From Globodera rostochiensis (lineage: Eukaryota > Nematoda > Chromadorea > Rhabditida > Heteroderidae): DNA of 64,000 nucleotides. Under the pieces are notes generated by a model, which had not been told where the DNA came from, searched no databases, and saw only the letters and a program-made list of their open reading frames with translations. The stretch covers positions 5,005,456 through 5,069,455 of the forward strand of contig JAEVLN010000002.1 in the NCBI GenBank assembly GCA_018350325.1. The letters are read 5' to 3'. The translations under genes were made by a program, and so were the position numbers. Numbering within the stretch: the first letter of the stretch is position 1; each line of letters opens with the position of its first letter. Below are positions 46,776 through 59,589 of this stretch, piece after piece.

Positions 46776-46802
46776 CCGCGGCTTCATAAAGAACATTTGC
46801 GT
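46776..46802 (-). CDS. Candidate 27-base micro-exon
   Basis: The acceptor aatatttctgaag and donor GCGG|GTTCTC bound an island that reads Ala-Asn-Val-Leu-Tyr-Glu-Ala-Ala in one frame. Two frames are open. Isolated, so weak. Confidence 0.3.
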
Positions 46803-47107
46803 CTTCAGAAATATTAAGGCGAAAGAAATATATTTTCTTTATATCACGATATAAGCTCTAATTATGCAGATAATAATTAAAACAAATTGAATTAATGCAA
46901 ATTTTGTAATAAAAATGAACTATGTTTTTTACTAGCCATGTCGTTATCATCCAAACAGTTTAAAAACTATGATTGTTAATCGCTAAAGAGATTTTAAAAT
47001 AAAACCGGAATTTTTAGAAAAAAACGCAATAAAATTTGAAATTTCTTGCAAATTTTTGAAAATTTTTTATAAAAATAAATAAAATTCAATATTTGTTTTC
47101 TTCATGG

Positions 47108-47310
47108 GTTTTAGGCGCCTATTTGCACTTTTTCTTGCCTAAAAGAGCAACAATGTAAAAACCAAAGCTATTATTGTCATATATACACATTTTTTTTTCG
47201 AGCCTATTTTTGCTTATGAGCTTGCGTTTTGGAGCCTATTATGGCATTTTTTTTCAGACCTATTTAAGCGCCTATTTCGTGATTTTTCGAGCCTAAAAAT
47301 TCAATCCCTG
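47108..47310. mobile_element. Partial element with aggcgcctat motifs
   Basis: Contains ttaggcgcctattt and several gagcctatt repeats and ends in caatccctg, a hAT-like end, exactly where the next element's target duplication begins. The related sequence at 19080-19330 has taggcgcctaatagg. The left end is not resolved. Confidence 0.45.
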
Positions 47311-47318
47311 GTAATTAT

Positions 47319-48351
47319 TAGTGCTGCACGAGACCCAAAATTTCTCGATACTCGAGACTCGAGCCCGAGCCCGATACTCTACCTCGAGACTCGAGCCCGA
47401 GACCCAAAAAACCCGAGACTTTTCTCGAGTCGATACTCGATATCGAGACTTTTTTTCGTAAAATTTTTAATTACTTCAAAAATGTCATAATTTGCTAAGA
47501 TAACGTCAATTTTAGACCAAATCTAATGATTTTTATCTTGATTTTGACTAAAAATAATCGGTTTAAAAGTAAAGATGGTGTGCCCAGGCACGTATTTAGG
47601 ATTTTGCTTTGGGGAGGGGTACCGAAAAAAGTCGATTTTTAGGCGTGTATTTTAGGGTTTTATTGCATTTTTCCTAAGCAAGTTTTTCCAAGAATTTTTA
47701 TATTTAGGGGATGTATTTTTCCCTTTTTATTGCGTTTTTTGATTAAGAAATTTCCCAAGATGCAAATTTTTTTGAGAATTCTGCTTTAACTTCTGTGGGG
47801 GGGGGGGAGGTCGGAGGTGCCGATAGGCGCCGCCGAGAAAATTTTGAATTTTTGACTCGATTTGTTAAGAGATTTCAATCAAAAATTTTAAAACACGGTA
47901 TTTTAGTTTTTTTGAAAAATGGGGGCACTTCAATCTTTAGAAGTGCCAAATTTGCAAAAAAAAAAAAACGATATAAGGTTTTCTGAGTGATGTGTTTTGT
48001 TTTTTGACTATAAATCTGTAAAAAAGATCGAATTAAGTATTTAATGAATATAAAAGGTTGTTTCACTCGGGGATAGAACATCTGATAAGGAAAATACGAA
48101 ACAGAGTTTAACCACTAAGCCACGGGAGATTCAAGGAAAACGTTGTGCAAAAGGTATTAATTATGCATTTTTTAAATATTTAAGCTCAGAATTCTGTAAT
48201 GAATTTTCACCAAAAATGCCATCTTTACCAGTGTAAAAAAGTCTCAAAAATTGAGACTAAATACGCGAGACTCGAGCCCGAGCCCGAGACCCAAAAAACT
48301 CGAGACTTTTCTCGAGTCGATACTCGATATCGGGATTCTCGTGCAGCACTA
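47319..48351. mobile_element. hAT-type non-autonomous element, 1033 bp
   Basis: Perfect termini tagtgctgcacgag and its complement, with the 8-bp duplication GTAATTAT at 47311-47318 and 48352-48359. Both ends carry tcgagactcgagcccgag repeats. The interior includes the ggcgcc module (47806-47837) and a tRNA-like piece. No transposase frame. Confidence 0.88.
48060..48130 (-). repeat. tRNA-derived fragment inside the hAT element
   Basis: On -, tggcttagtggttaaa (48108-48123) is a perfect A box, and gttctatccccgag (48066-48079) is a near B box at tRNA-like spacing. The acceptor stem does not pair convincingly, so a tRNA pseudogene or SINE head is more likely than a working tRNA. Confidence 0.4.
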
Positions 48352-48419
48352 GTAATTATGCAATATTATTACCTAAAATACTTTTAACTTTACACAAACA
48401 CCCAAGGAAATTATAAGCT

Positions 48420-48491
48420 TTAAAAAGACAACGAAAAACTTTTAAAGCATTGCCCAGATGAAGAACAATTGTCACAACAGGGGCAGCTCAT
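48420..48491 (-). CDS. Possible small Cys-rich peptide
   Basis: ATG at 48491 opens 23 codons, Met-Ser-Cys-Pro-Cys-Cys-Asp-Asn-Cys-Ser-Ser-Ser-Gly-Gln-Cys, then TAA. Five cysteines in fifteen residues recall metallothionein openings, but the length is far too short. It may be a first exon of the - gene or chance. Confidence 0.2.
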   Translation of the reverse strand: MSCPCCDNCSSSGQCFKSFSLSF

Positions 48492-49360
48492 AAAAAAGTG
48501 TTTTCAAAATTCATAAATTCTATATCAAAAGTAATTTTATGTAAACGTTAAAGCGATTTGAAATAAATTCATTAGATAAAGTAATGTTGATTGAGTCCAA
48601 AAAATAAATAATTAAAATGATTATTTATTGGAATAGATAGCAGAAAATTTTTAAATATTAATAAAAAGAAAATAAAAATGTCAAAATTATTCTATTAACA
48701 TGCCTTTAAGGGAAATAACCAAAAAACAAATTTTATTTAAAAGAAAAAATATTACAAATCTGAATAAATTGTACTAAAGTCCTGATTAAAAACAAAAATA
48801 CTAAAAATTAAAATTAGAGACAAATTGTCAAGAGATTTTATGGTAATAAATTCATAGGGATCTATATTGCCAATTTTAAAATAAAAAGCTATACAAATAA
48901 ACCAAATTTGAAATTCAAAAACCTTTAAAATATTAATAATAATTATAACAACGATAAGGATTTAATTATTTAGAAATATTAGTTTTGTCTCAAATTTAAT
49001 GCATGCAAAGAGTAAAATTTATTTTTGGCAAATTAAATTAATGTAAAATTTTAAATGAATTAAATGGTAAATTTTGCTTCGGTTTCTGAGATAGGGACGA
49101 CTGATAAACGCCCAAAGCTGACAATAAACAAATATTTCATAAGCTAAACTTATAACGTAACAAATCAAAAACCAAAGAGCTCCGATTTGCAAACAGAAAA
49201 TTAAATGTTTTTTTGATAACTGGAATCAAAAATGGGTCAGATTTTTACTGTTTATTTTTCTTTATTTTAAATAATTGATTAATAATTAAAAAACAATTTC
49301 AAAACAGGGATACATTTACTATTTAGTGCCTTAAATTTAATTTTATATATATTGTATATA

Positions 49361-49917
49361 CGGTGCTCAATCTTTTGCGCCGGCACATTTGCGCCGATAC
49401 ATTTGCGCCGGCACATTTGCGCCGATATATTTGCGCCGGCACATTTGCGCCGGAATCTTTTGCGCCGTTACATTTGCGCCGGCACATTTGCGCCGGAATC
49501 TTTTGCGCCGCTACATTTGCGCCGGCAAAATCTTAACTATTTTTTTTGTCTGCTTTTTGCCAGGGTTAATTTTTTCGCACTTGGGGGTTCGCCTAAGCAC
49601 CCTGCGGTTTTTATTTTTGTGTTTTTCTTTTATTTTTAATTTTTTGCAAAAAACTGAAGAAATATCAAAACATTTGAATTCCCATACAAGTTATATACCA
49701 ATCGACTCTGCGAACCTTTAGTCTGGGGTGCTTAGGCCTAAACCTTACAAACCCCTGAGCTCAGGGTGGCTTAGGCCTAAGCCTAGCGAACCTATAAGTG
49801 CGTAAAAATTAACCCTGCCAAAAAGTAGACAAAAAAATTCTTAAGACTTTGCCGGCGCAAATGTCACCGGCGCAAATGTGCCGGCGCAAATGTATCGGCG
49901 CAAAAGATGCATCACCG
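49361..49917. mobile_element. Foldback element built from gcgccg repeats
   Basis: Ends cggtg and caccg are flanked by tatata on both sides. Each arm has several atttgcgccggcac units and then a unique arm (ttaaccctg, gtctgctttttg) that pairs with the other side. The open frames at the left end are translations of the 15-16 base repeat and are not genes. Confidence 0.7.
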
Positions 49918-52900
49918 TATATACCTACTTACTTACTTTTTAAACTTCCTACTTTTCAAGGGCAAAAAAGTTGAATCAAAATATCATATAGCAAACAAAC
50001 CTTGAAAACAAATTTGTTTAACGCATCGTCAGGACGCAGATGGCAGGAAAATTATTAAATAAATAACAAAAAATAAATTCATAAATTTATATTCAATTTT
50101 TTTTTGATGAATTCTATAAATATATATTTGACTTAATATGATTTATTATTATATTTATGTCTTTGTTTTATTATTATTTTAAATTCTCTTTACAGAATTT
50201 TAATTTTTTTGTTTGTTTTAATTTCCTTAATGTCTCGCTGTACTCTTCTGTGTAGCAAATTTCTGGGTTAATACATCAGGTACGGTTAAAAAACATTACA
50301 AAAGGTCTTCCGTGTTATGTTTTATATGAATCATGTTGAAGATACATAAACATTTTTATTTTATTTTTTTACTTTCGACGTATATTCGGCATCTTAGTTA
50401 AAAAAGAGATACGATTATTGGACAAATTTTATGCATTAAACAACATAAATTCACAATTTTTTTAATGCAATGAGCCTTTATGTCGCTTTATTTGAGCGTT
50501 GCAGAAATTTTTCGGTGTAATTATAAACTATTTAATCTTTATTTAATAATCCACCGCTTCGTTATATGTACCCTGAAGTCTTTCTGGACAAAGGGCATTC
50601 TGCAGCCAACTTCCTGGTTGGGGCACGCAACACCAACAGGCGACATGTTCATCGGACTATCTGAACTACACACGGGCAATTCAACCCATGTATCATGAAC
50701 AACAGGGTCCGTATTTGTGATGTATTTGATTTAAGTTATTTTGTAATTTGGGGAACAAAATAGAAGAATTTTTTGTTTAGAGTAACTGTAGAATTTTAAA
50801 ATTGCACTCAACGAATAATAAATTTTATTAATATAATTTATATAAATTAATTTATATTCATCATATATTTAACTGTATATGTCCCATCAAATAATATAAT
50901 TTCCATGTTAATATTTTTCCTTGTTAGTTTACTTTTGGCAAAACTTTATGTTTTAACCTTTGGTGTTATTCATTGTGTTTTAAAATTATAAATAAAAATA
51001 AATTTTGATTTAAGCAATAAGGAATATTATTTTTTTCTTCCATTGCACATCTTGATGCTGGCTCCTCGCTCAAGACTTAATGATGGAATAACCGCAAAAA
51101 TTATTATTGATCATATAGAAAAATTAAAATTTATATTATTTTTAGTTGCCTTTATTAGTTTACAATTCTAAATACCGTATTTATTTTCGAAAGATTTAAT
51201 TTTGCTTTTACAGCAACAAAATTAACCTTTACTCATTCAAACAGATGCATCTAAAGCAATGTAATTCTTAAAAGTCATTAAATACCTCTTTGCTTTTTCT
51301 TTTGTTGATTTATTTAGAATTCTCAAATTATCATTGTTTTTAAGTAAATGCTGATATATTTAAATTATATTATTTTGAATTTCTCAGAGGGTTTAGTTTG
51401 TGTTTAAACTAAAATCATAATAACTTTTCTTTTATTATGTGAATGAAGTAAAATTTGAGTCTTCAACATAAATGGAAACCAACTTACTGTGTTAATGTTT
51501 TATCACTTTTTTATTTATATTGTCTAAACCTTTTATCGTGTTCTGTTCCTTTTTTATAAATTTTGCCAGCAAAATTTTATTACGCCATTCTTAATAAATG
51601 GATTTTCTAATTTCTGTTTAAAATTAGCTCAGTTTTTGATTTAGATCAAAACAGAGAATAAAAATTTAATAACTTTCATTTTTTATTAAAACAATTCATC
51701 GTATGGAAATAACTTTTAATTTAATTAATATGATTTGACGAGATCCCCCAAAAAATTTTTTGAGGATTCTTTCCATGGTTCGTGTAGGAGCCCTTGTGCG
51801 TACTGAAAGTCCAAAAATATTTTTTTGAATTATAGTTTTCACTGGGTTGTATTTTAATACTTTCTTATGGAATAAAATAATAATTGTTCAACTAATTAGT
51901 TGTTTTTGTTAAGCATGTTTTTTAACCAATTAGAATACTTTTAAAAATGAAATTTATTAGTTAAATTAATTATGTATTGATTTTATTGTCGATATTTTTC
52001 TTAAAAACAAAATTTAGGGGTTAAAAATGTTACTTTATGGCATGTTTCTCAAGAATAATTTTAATGATTTTATTATTAATGATTTTGTCATCATTTTATT
52101 GCGCGGTATCATTGGTTTGACGCCATCTTCCGACCATTTGTTGCTTAGTTCAACTCCCCATAGGTCATTGTTTAGCGCAGCCCAGCAAGCCGATTCACCA
52201 CGAGCTGTTAATTGATTATTCTTGTTACTTTAAGTTGTAAATTTTAATATATTTTTTAAATTTTAATTATCTCACATTTGGTCTGTAAATTAATTTTACA
52301 TTTTTTTAATCAAGCTAATTTATTTAATTGTTGCATACACGCCGCTATAGAAAAAGCAACGGTAATTTTATTTCCGTTCTATTCTTTTTTTGTCTGATCT
52401 TTTTGAATCATAGTCTGATGTTTAAAAAAACATTATTTTATTTTAGTCTAATCTGATACCTGCATTTTAAGGGGTATCATTTATTTATTAAAAGTTATGA
52501 TTAATTCATTTGTTAATTTACACCGAAGATTTATTTTGTGATTTTTGTTTGTTTTTCAAATTACTAATAGAAATTTGATATTTACTGGTGTTTTTATGAT
52601 AAAGACAATTTTCTTCTTTAGAATATAGATAATTTCATTAACCTTTATCAATCGATTTACAATTTTGTAAAATAAATATTGTAAAATACTTTTTCAACAT
52701 GTGTTCTAATTTAATAATTCCTAACATTATAAAATTTATAAATTAATAAATGGTTTATTATAATTTGTACGATTTGGGCTTTCTTGTTTCCGTGAACCTC
52801 TGGACCATTTCTAGTCCGTCAATATCTTCTGACAACGTCCATCTATCTTTTCCATCAAACCATGTCTTATTGTTAAAGTTAGGTGTAGTTTTTTTTATTA

Positions 52901-54309
52901 AAATTGCATTTATTTTATGAACATTTATTTTTATTAAAATTGCATTTGTTTTATGTACAGACCGGAAAGGACTAAGGCCATTGTCCGTGCAAATGCACTT
53001 GTTGCATTTCTTAGTCCAAATTAATTTTAATCAGAATAGCCTTAAAATTTTTATATTCCTTAATATTTACTTTAAGGTCGCCAATTTTCTTTTAATTTAT
53101 GGGTTTAAGCGTTCTTTATTTTGCAATTTTAATATTCAAAAAGTTTAGCACAAATTATCTTAAATGGCATATTTTTACAATAAACATTTCTTAATTTAAT
53201 TAAATGGTTAAAATGTACTCTCAATTTATTAATAGATATAAGCGGTATGTTAAAGGGAGTTCATTTACTTTTATCAATATTTTAAATAATTGCATAAAGA
53301 ACAACTAAAGTAATTACTTATATGGTCATATTCTGACAGAATTAAAGCCCAATACTATTTTAATGGATTTGGCCTAGCCAGAGACGCATTTTAAATTTTA
53401 AAATTTAGTATTTTTCTAAAGAGTGACCACTCGATGACCAATAATATTTATTTAATTGTTCTAAATTATGAGCCTTGCAAAACTCGCGCTTATTCAACTA
53501 TTCTTCATTGCTTTGTAGCATAATCTAATAAATTTATGTGTTTTTTTGTTTTAAACTTATTCAACTTTAAACAAAGTTGTTTATATTTTAAATTAATGTT
53601 TTAGATTCAACTATTGTCATTTTGAATAATCATTTGTTTTGAAAGCTTGAATATTTTTAAATATATTTTTTTATTGCCTAAACCCAAAAAATCATCAAAC
53701 CATGTGAATGCGAGGCCCTTATCATGAATAGTTCTTAATCTTGTATCGCCGATACGCCAACGATATTTAATACAACAAACAATGATCAGCTTCATTTTTG
53801 ATAAATTTTCTATTTTTTTATGTCTTTAATTAAAATAATTTTAATGAGCATGGCGGCACGCCTTATAATGCCGCTTCCACTCGTCTTTTTTGCCCATCCA
53901 AGAAAAAACTGTTCCACTCTCAAAAGCGAAACCGCCAGTTTAAACTTCTTTGAGTTGACGCTTTATATTTTTTGCAATAATTTATATCGTTTCAAAAAAG
54001 TGTTGCAAAATCTAATCCACTTAATCATTTTATGATTTTCACTTGTATAATTGTTTACAAAAAAAATAGTTGAAAATTTATGTTACTGACAAACATACAA
54101 TTTTTTTCATAATATGCCTGGAGGCATTGCGGAAATAAATTTTAGCTAATAAACTATTAGATTTTTTGCCAATTTGTTTATTTTTAAAATTATTTACGAA
54201 CCCTTAGTTGCACTATTTTTTATACATAATATTAAAGTTGTTTATTTTTATTTATTTATTATGGCCTATTTCTTGTTAAGCTTTGTTTAGTTGATTTAAT
54301 AAAGTGAAG

Positions 54310-54436
54310 TGGCTGGCGGAAACGCCTACATGAAATAGTTGGAGCCCTGCGTGGCTGGCACTTATCAAAAGAAAAAAAAATGCTCCGAGTCGGTTGCGTC
54401 GATTCAGGCATTGTTGTTCAGCAAAAAATCCACTAA
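54310..54436 (+). CDS. Uncertain exon island
   Basis: Two frames are open across this GC-richer island. One contains Arg-Leu-His-Glu-Ile-Val-Gly-Ala-Leu-Arg-Gly-Trp-His-Leu; the other, after an AG at 54338, contains Leu-Glu-Pro-Cys-Val-Ala-Gly-Thr-Tyr. A stop upstream of the first frame forces a poor acceptor. I list it as likely coding without choosing a frame. Confidence 0.3.
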
Positions 54437-54810
54437 AATTGGGAAGGAAAACAATAAGCATATCATATTCATAATTATCTATTATTTATTGGCAATATTA
54501 ATGCTTATTGAAGTTTATTATTTTATTATGTTTGCTGTAAAATATTTCCTTACACGACTTTATTAATAACTGTAATTAATTTAAAAAACAATTCTATTTA
54601 AATAGAATTTTAATTTAGTATTAACTCTTTTCAAAATTTATTACATTTAAATATATTATGCGTGTATTTTTGGCTGAAATAATAATTAGGTTTTATTAGC
54701 TTTTCTTTTATTAGATAATGTTTCTATATTCATTTTTGGCTCAATTTACTTTAATTAATAGAGCAATTTAGTCTGAATCTTTTTAATTTTATAGGAGTTA
54801 TTAAATTCAG

Positions 54811-54903
54811 GTTTTTTCAACCGGTGCTGCCGTACAACGCCGAAGCACTGTGTGGTCAATGTATTAACATACTGCGCAAACTTGCAACACAGTTGTACCA
54901 TCG
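54811..54903 (+). CDS. Internal exon with consensus splice sites, 93 bases
   Basis: The acceptor gttattaaattcag and donor TCG|GTAAGA are both good, and the length is a multiple of three. With one leading base it reads Phe-Phe-Gln-Pro-Val-Leu-Pro-Tyr-Asn-Ala-Glu-Ala-Leu-Cys-Gly-Gln-Cys. With two leading bases a Cys-rich frame (Asn-Arg-Cys-Cys-Arg-Thr-Thr-Pro-Lys-His-Cys) is also open. The third frame stops. Confidence 0.5.
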
Positions 54904-55917
54904 GTAAGAAGCATCCGACCTTCTTTCAACTTTGATTTAAATTTTTCTTTCTTTAAATAAATATTATAATTCTTAAAATTTTGCCCTTATGCCATAGAAC
55001 TGCAAATTAAATTTTAAAAAATTAAAAAAGGGGTTTCAGTAAGATCCAAAAATCGTTGCTATAGGTGGACTGACGTGCCTTCGTTTATAAACAATGTGCA
55101 AGTTGAATCACAGGTGTTTTCAATTTTGATTATTTTTTGCATTATTTGAATATCAATCTTTGTACTAATATTCATCCGCAAAAAAAAAAAGCAACGAATA
55201 TATTTATCTTTTTTGGCTTCGTAGAATTCAGAAATTCGCTCATCTATAACCATTTGTTTTTGTATTTTGCTGGAATCATTTTCTAATTAATGAATTCAAT
55301 ACTCATTAATATAATTTATTACAATCTCAAATTAAATTTATTCATTCTTCAAGTAAACCTCATTCTTTTTGTTTCAAGTATGTAATGTTTTTTTGTTTTA
55401 TAAACAATTTAAGTTATAGTTTAAAGAGAAAAACTTTGTACGGCATAATATTTAGAAAAATATATAATTTTTGCTATACATTTGAATTCGTGAAAAGTTT
55501 GAAAATAGCATAAATATGTCTTTGCTCATGTTAACATTAATGATATTGTTATAGTACGCAAGGTCGCCGGTGTTGAATGCCCCGCTACTTGTCATAAATT
55601 ATCCATCATTGAATTTGGTGTTTATTATCAAAATATTTTATTAAAAATTAATTGATTTTTTGTGTTTATTAATTTTATGATGTTTTTCAATTTTTAAAAT
55701 TGTTTGTAATTTTACAATTTAATTGAGCATTGCGATTTGGTTCTTCTCTTGCTTCTGCTGGGTAATTGCGCTGAAAATGGCCTTCAGCTGCATGTTGGTA
55801 TTAGGTGAATTCAGCACCAATTGCTCGGACTAGGCCTTTCCCAAGTAGCGCTAGGAAGAGATATTATTTAATCTTATATCGATTAGTTATTTAGTCATCG
55901 TGCCCAACTATCCCCAG

Positions 55918-56603
55918 CAGGGATGGGCGGAATTCCGTTTTCCGTTTTTCCGTTGTTTTTGGGCCTTTTTTCCGTTTTCCGTTTTTCTGTACAGTTACGG
56001 TGGTTAAACAATTTTAAAAATTCTTTTTAACTTTTTCCAATTACAAACAAACATTTTAGATGACAATTCACAAGCTTTTCATTCATTTTTTGTTGGACGA
56101 AATCAAAAAACATTTGGGGGACTTTGTTTTCCATTTTCATTTTTGGAGCGATTTTCTTAACAAATCTTGTTAAGTTTTTTAAAAAAATTCTTCCCGGACC
56201 CTTACCACTCCTAATAAGCTTCAAAAATTGCCGAATTTTTTAAAATTTTGGTTGCAAATCCGTAACAAATTGAGTCAAAATTTGAAAATTTTCTCCGGCG
56301 GCGCCTATCGGCACCACCGACCCCCCCCCTCCACCCAAAAGCCTAAAATAGATTTAGAAGGCCGCTGAAAAAAAGACACCCTTCAAAATTTTTAAAAATA
56401 ATTACTGTTAATATTTCAAAAAATATTTATTAAATAAATTATTTTTAAAAAAAAATAATTTTTTTATTTTATTTGAAAATTTTTCCGTTTTCCGTTTTTC
56501 CGTTGTTTTTGGGCCTTTTTTTCCGTTTTACGTTTTCCGTTAAAAAAAATATTTCCGTTTTTCCGTTTTCCGTTTTTTGAAAATAAATTTCCGCCCATCC
56601 CTG
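55918..56603. mobile_element. hAT-type non-autonomous element, 686 bp
   Basis: Inverted ends cagggatgggcggaa and ttccgcccatccctg, with the 8-bp duplication ATCCCCAG at 55910-55917 and 56604-56611. Both flanks are rich in ttccgttttccg units; the interior has the ggcgcc module at 56295-56320. Its termini match the foldback at 26127. Confidence 0.88.
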
Positions 56604-59589
56604 ATCCCCAGGCCATTGAGCTATAAAACAACTCAGAAGGATGAGCAAACTGTCAAAGCAAAGAAAATATTTGTTTATTGTAATTACTCAAAGTATACGT
56701 ATTCGTATTTCATTTATTTTATTTTATTTGTTTTTAAAAAATGTAATGTTTGTTAAAGACAATTCTTTCATATTTCTTTGTATTTTTCACATTTGTTTAT
56801 ATTGTTAAAATTGAAATTTGTTTATATTGTTCTGTCTAAGTTTTTTTCAAAATTATAATGGCCAACTCGCGTAAAGTTTTTGAATTGCTGTATCTGGTTT
56901 ATGTAAGACATACAGTCAGTCTGGCAAGCGGCAACGGCATTCTCAATATTACTAAGCAGGTTGCACAGGGTTTTTAATGTAAAAGAAGAATTATTTGCTC
57001 TTTTTGATTTATATTGTATATAATAATTTACACTTATATTTAGTTAGAATTTTCGATGAATGATTTCCGTATACCGTTGAATTATAAAAATTAAACTTTA
57101 GCTTTATTTTAACATTGACTATAATTTAATAAGGATTTATAATTTTTTATGTTTCCGGAAATTTCCCAAGCTGTGCCGTGGCTTCTCAATTGCATTTTGG
57201 CGATTCCAGCGTTTGGCCCTGGCGAATTGTCAATCTGCTCAACAAATTTTCAGACAAATTATTTATTTATTTTTCAAATATTTTTTCAGTTTCTTGGTGT
57301 AAACGTTTTGATTTTTAGATTTATTAAGAAACTTCAAATTTTGTCCTAAAAGCCGAAGATGCAATTCGTTGGCAGTTGGCATGAAAATCAATCGAGGCAT
57401 TACCATCCAAGCTGTCTGTGACATTTATCTTTATGATTGTAAAAATATATAAAATTCTAAAATACAAGGGCAAAAAGACCCGCGTCGTTTACTGACCTAA
57501 AATATACCAGTATTGAACGAAGCATTTATTTGATGATTAATAAGTATGTTTAAATATTTATAAGGATTGGGAATTTATCAAATTAAATTCAAATGTTTTA
57601 GTTTAGCAGACGAATAAAACTAAAATTTTTTAAAGTAGGTTTTTACATAAAATGAAATAAACGAACATAAATATTCTCTTTAAATATAAATAAAACATTG
57701 TTCGCATACTTTTTTTTAGTTAATTAAATAATTTTTTATTGATTTTCAAGAAGTTTGTTCTTTATACATTTTTGTATTGAAAATTTTTTGTTTGATAATA
57801 CACCGGTCTTAAAACGGTGCAATTTAGCCGTATTTTGCATTTTTATTGATCGCAGTTAAATGCCGACATTTAATTATTTGTGATGTCATATGGTGAAATG
57901 CCTAATAAATAAGCAGAAAATTTAATTAGTTAAGTTGGCAACAAAATATCTGTCAATAATAACAATTTTTTATATGTGGCAGTCAATTTTGGCAATCGAT
58001 TAAAATCTTTAAAAAACAGCAAATTTTGCAATGAATATTCTAGGCAATAAAATTCTATGAACGCTATTTTTTTATAAAAAATTTGGCTTATTCACAATCT
58101 ATTCCAAATTAGAGAATAAAATATTTTAAATTTATAAAAGTAGTGCTTCTATTTTTAGAATTTACAAAAGAAATTCCCCATGCCTAGGTACGGCAATACC
58201 TCTCTATCAACTTGGCCCGCTTATTGTGATTTTTAATTTAATACTATTCACATAGTTCGTTAGTATTAGAAAGAAAATTTTACGTACTTTTCTATTAATC
58301 GTTATTACAAACAAATTGGCATTTAAATTTAATAATAGCTTTATTCTATAATTGTTTGTATTGTTTTAATTTGGTTTCTAATTTTATTTTTTTCTATAAC
58401 TTAAATAAAATTTTGCTTAAATTGTTTATTCTTAATTAGAAGATATTTAACATGCTTATAGTTTTAAATGTTGCTATTTATATTAATGATTTTTCATTTA
58501 AATTGCGTGACTTGAATAAAAATGATTAATTTTGTGCATTAGAATTTTGTCTCTTATCATTATTCTTAAATTTTTGGTAGCTCAAAAAGTTTTTCTCTTA
58601 ACTATTAAGGGTACATTTGTATGCTGTATGTGGGAAAGAATGTTGAGTAGGCCATACTTATCTGGCGCAGCTCTGCTGATTATTTATATATTTATTTTTC
58701 AATATTTTTTAAATTTAACTATTTGCAACTATTTTGTTTTTTGGAATTATTACTATCAATTGCAACACTGGTGTACAATTTGAGAAATCCGGACATTGTG
58801 TACAGGTTCTTGACAATTGTCGAAGGTTTATTATATTTCAGAAAATATTGAAGATCCATCATTTGCCAATTATTTGAAACTTAACGTTCAATTATTTAAG
58901 GCTTTTTTAGTTCTCAAAATAATTATATATTTTGCTAAATAATGCATTTATATTCGATATAAACAGTTTTAATATTTCAATATTTAGTGCTTTTTTATGA
59001 AGCACATTCTCTAATTTTATTCATTTACATTATATAAATAATCAAATTTTTGATTATTCTTGTCGAACACCAGTATTGCATGTCTCTTTGTAAAACACCA
59101 AAATTATTATTTTATTTATTCTTGTTTTTATTTTTGAATATCTCCAAGTGATAATATTAGTTATTTGCTTTAATTTTAAGTGCCGTCCGATTGCGGTTAA
59201 TGCAATAGGGACTAAAGTAGGATTAAAATATGCAACTTTTCATTATTCACTGCTTTAGACATCCAACTAAAGTTTATTTAGTCGATAAACAGAATTTATT
59301 TTTTGTCTTAGTTATTCGTTTGGAAAATTTAATATGAAATACTAATTTAAATGTTATCAAAAATGAAGGTTTGTTTTTTGCTTAAAGAATTTTTTTTTCG
59401 AAATTGCATAACACAAGAAGAGCCTATGATTTTATTCTTCGAAGAAATAGTGCGTGAAAAGGTAAGAAAGGGCGAGAGTAATTGGAATCAAGAAAAATTG
59501 TTTTACTTTTTCCATAAGAAAACAAAAAGCAATTTGAGAAATTTTTAAACATTTTATTCTTTAAAGAAATAGTGCGCGAAAAGGTAAAA

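Larger units (their letters stand above)
44850..50090 (-). other. Second A-rich domain, inferred - strand gene
   Basis: The bias is A-rich on + between the convergent end near 44.85 kb and the divergent flip near 50.09 kb. Few exons are recognisable. Short GC islands at about 45330-45350 and 45690-45730 could be exons, but their frames are uncertain. Two transposons occupy 47319-48351 and 49361-49917. Confidence 0.45.

Noticed and set aside
49352..49721. Two overlapping open frames of about 100 codons
   Set aside because: They translate the gcgccg repeat units of a foldback element.
52030..52215. Open frame on - (Asp-Leu-Trp-Gly-Val-Glu-Leu-Ser-Asn-Lys-Trp)
   Set aside because: It looks protein-like, but lies in a T-rich + domain and its paralogue at 62.3 kb has stops in that frame. 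Strand remains uncertain.
27675..57000. A series of exons resembling AAA plus M41 (FtsH/AFG3-like) domains in order
   Set aside because: With three frames and short islands, loose alignments at 15-25 percent identity appear easily. Walker A, Walker B and most HExxH residues would all be missing, and the phase chain at 27.7-31.3 kb did not preserve the match. Only the 63.5 kb motif is kept as a question.
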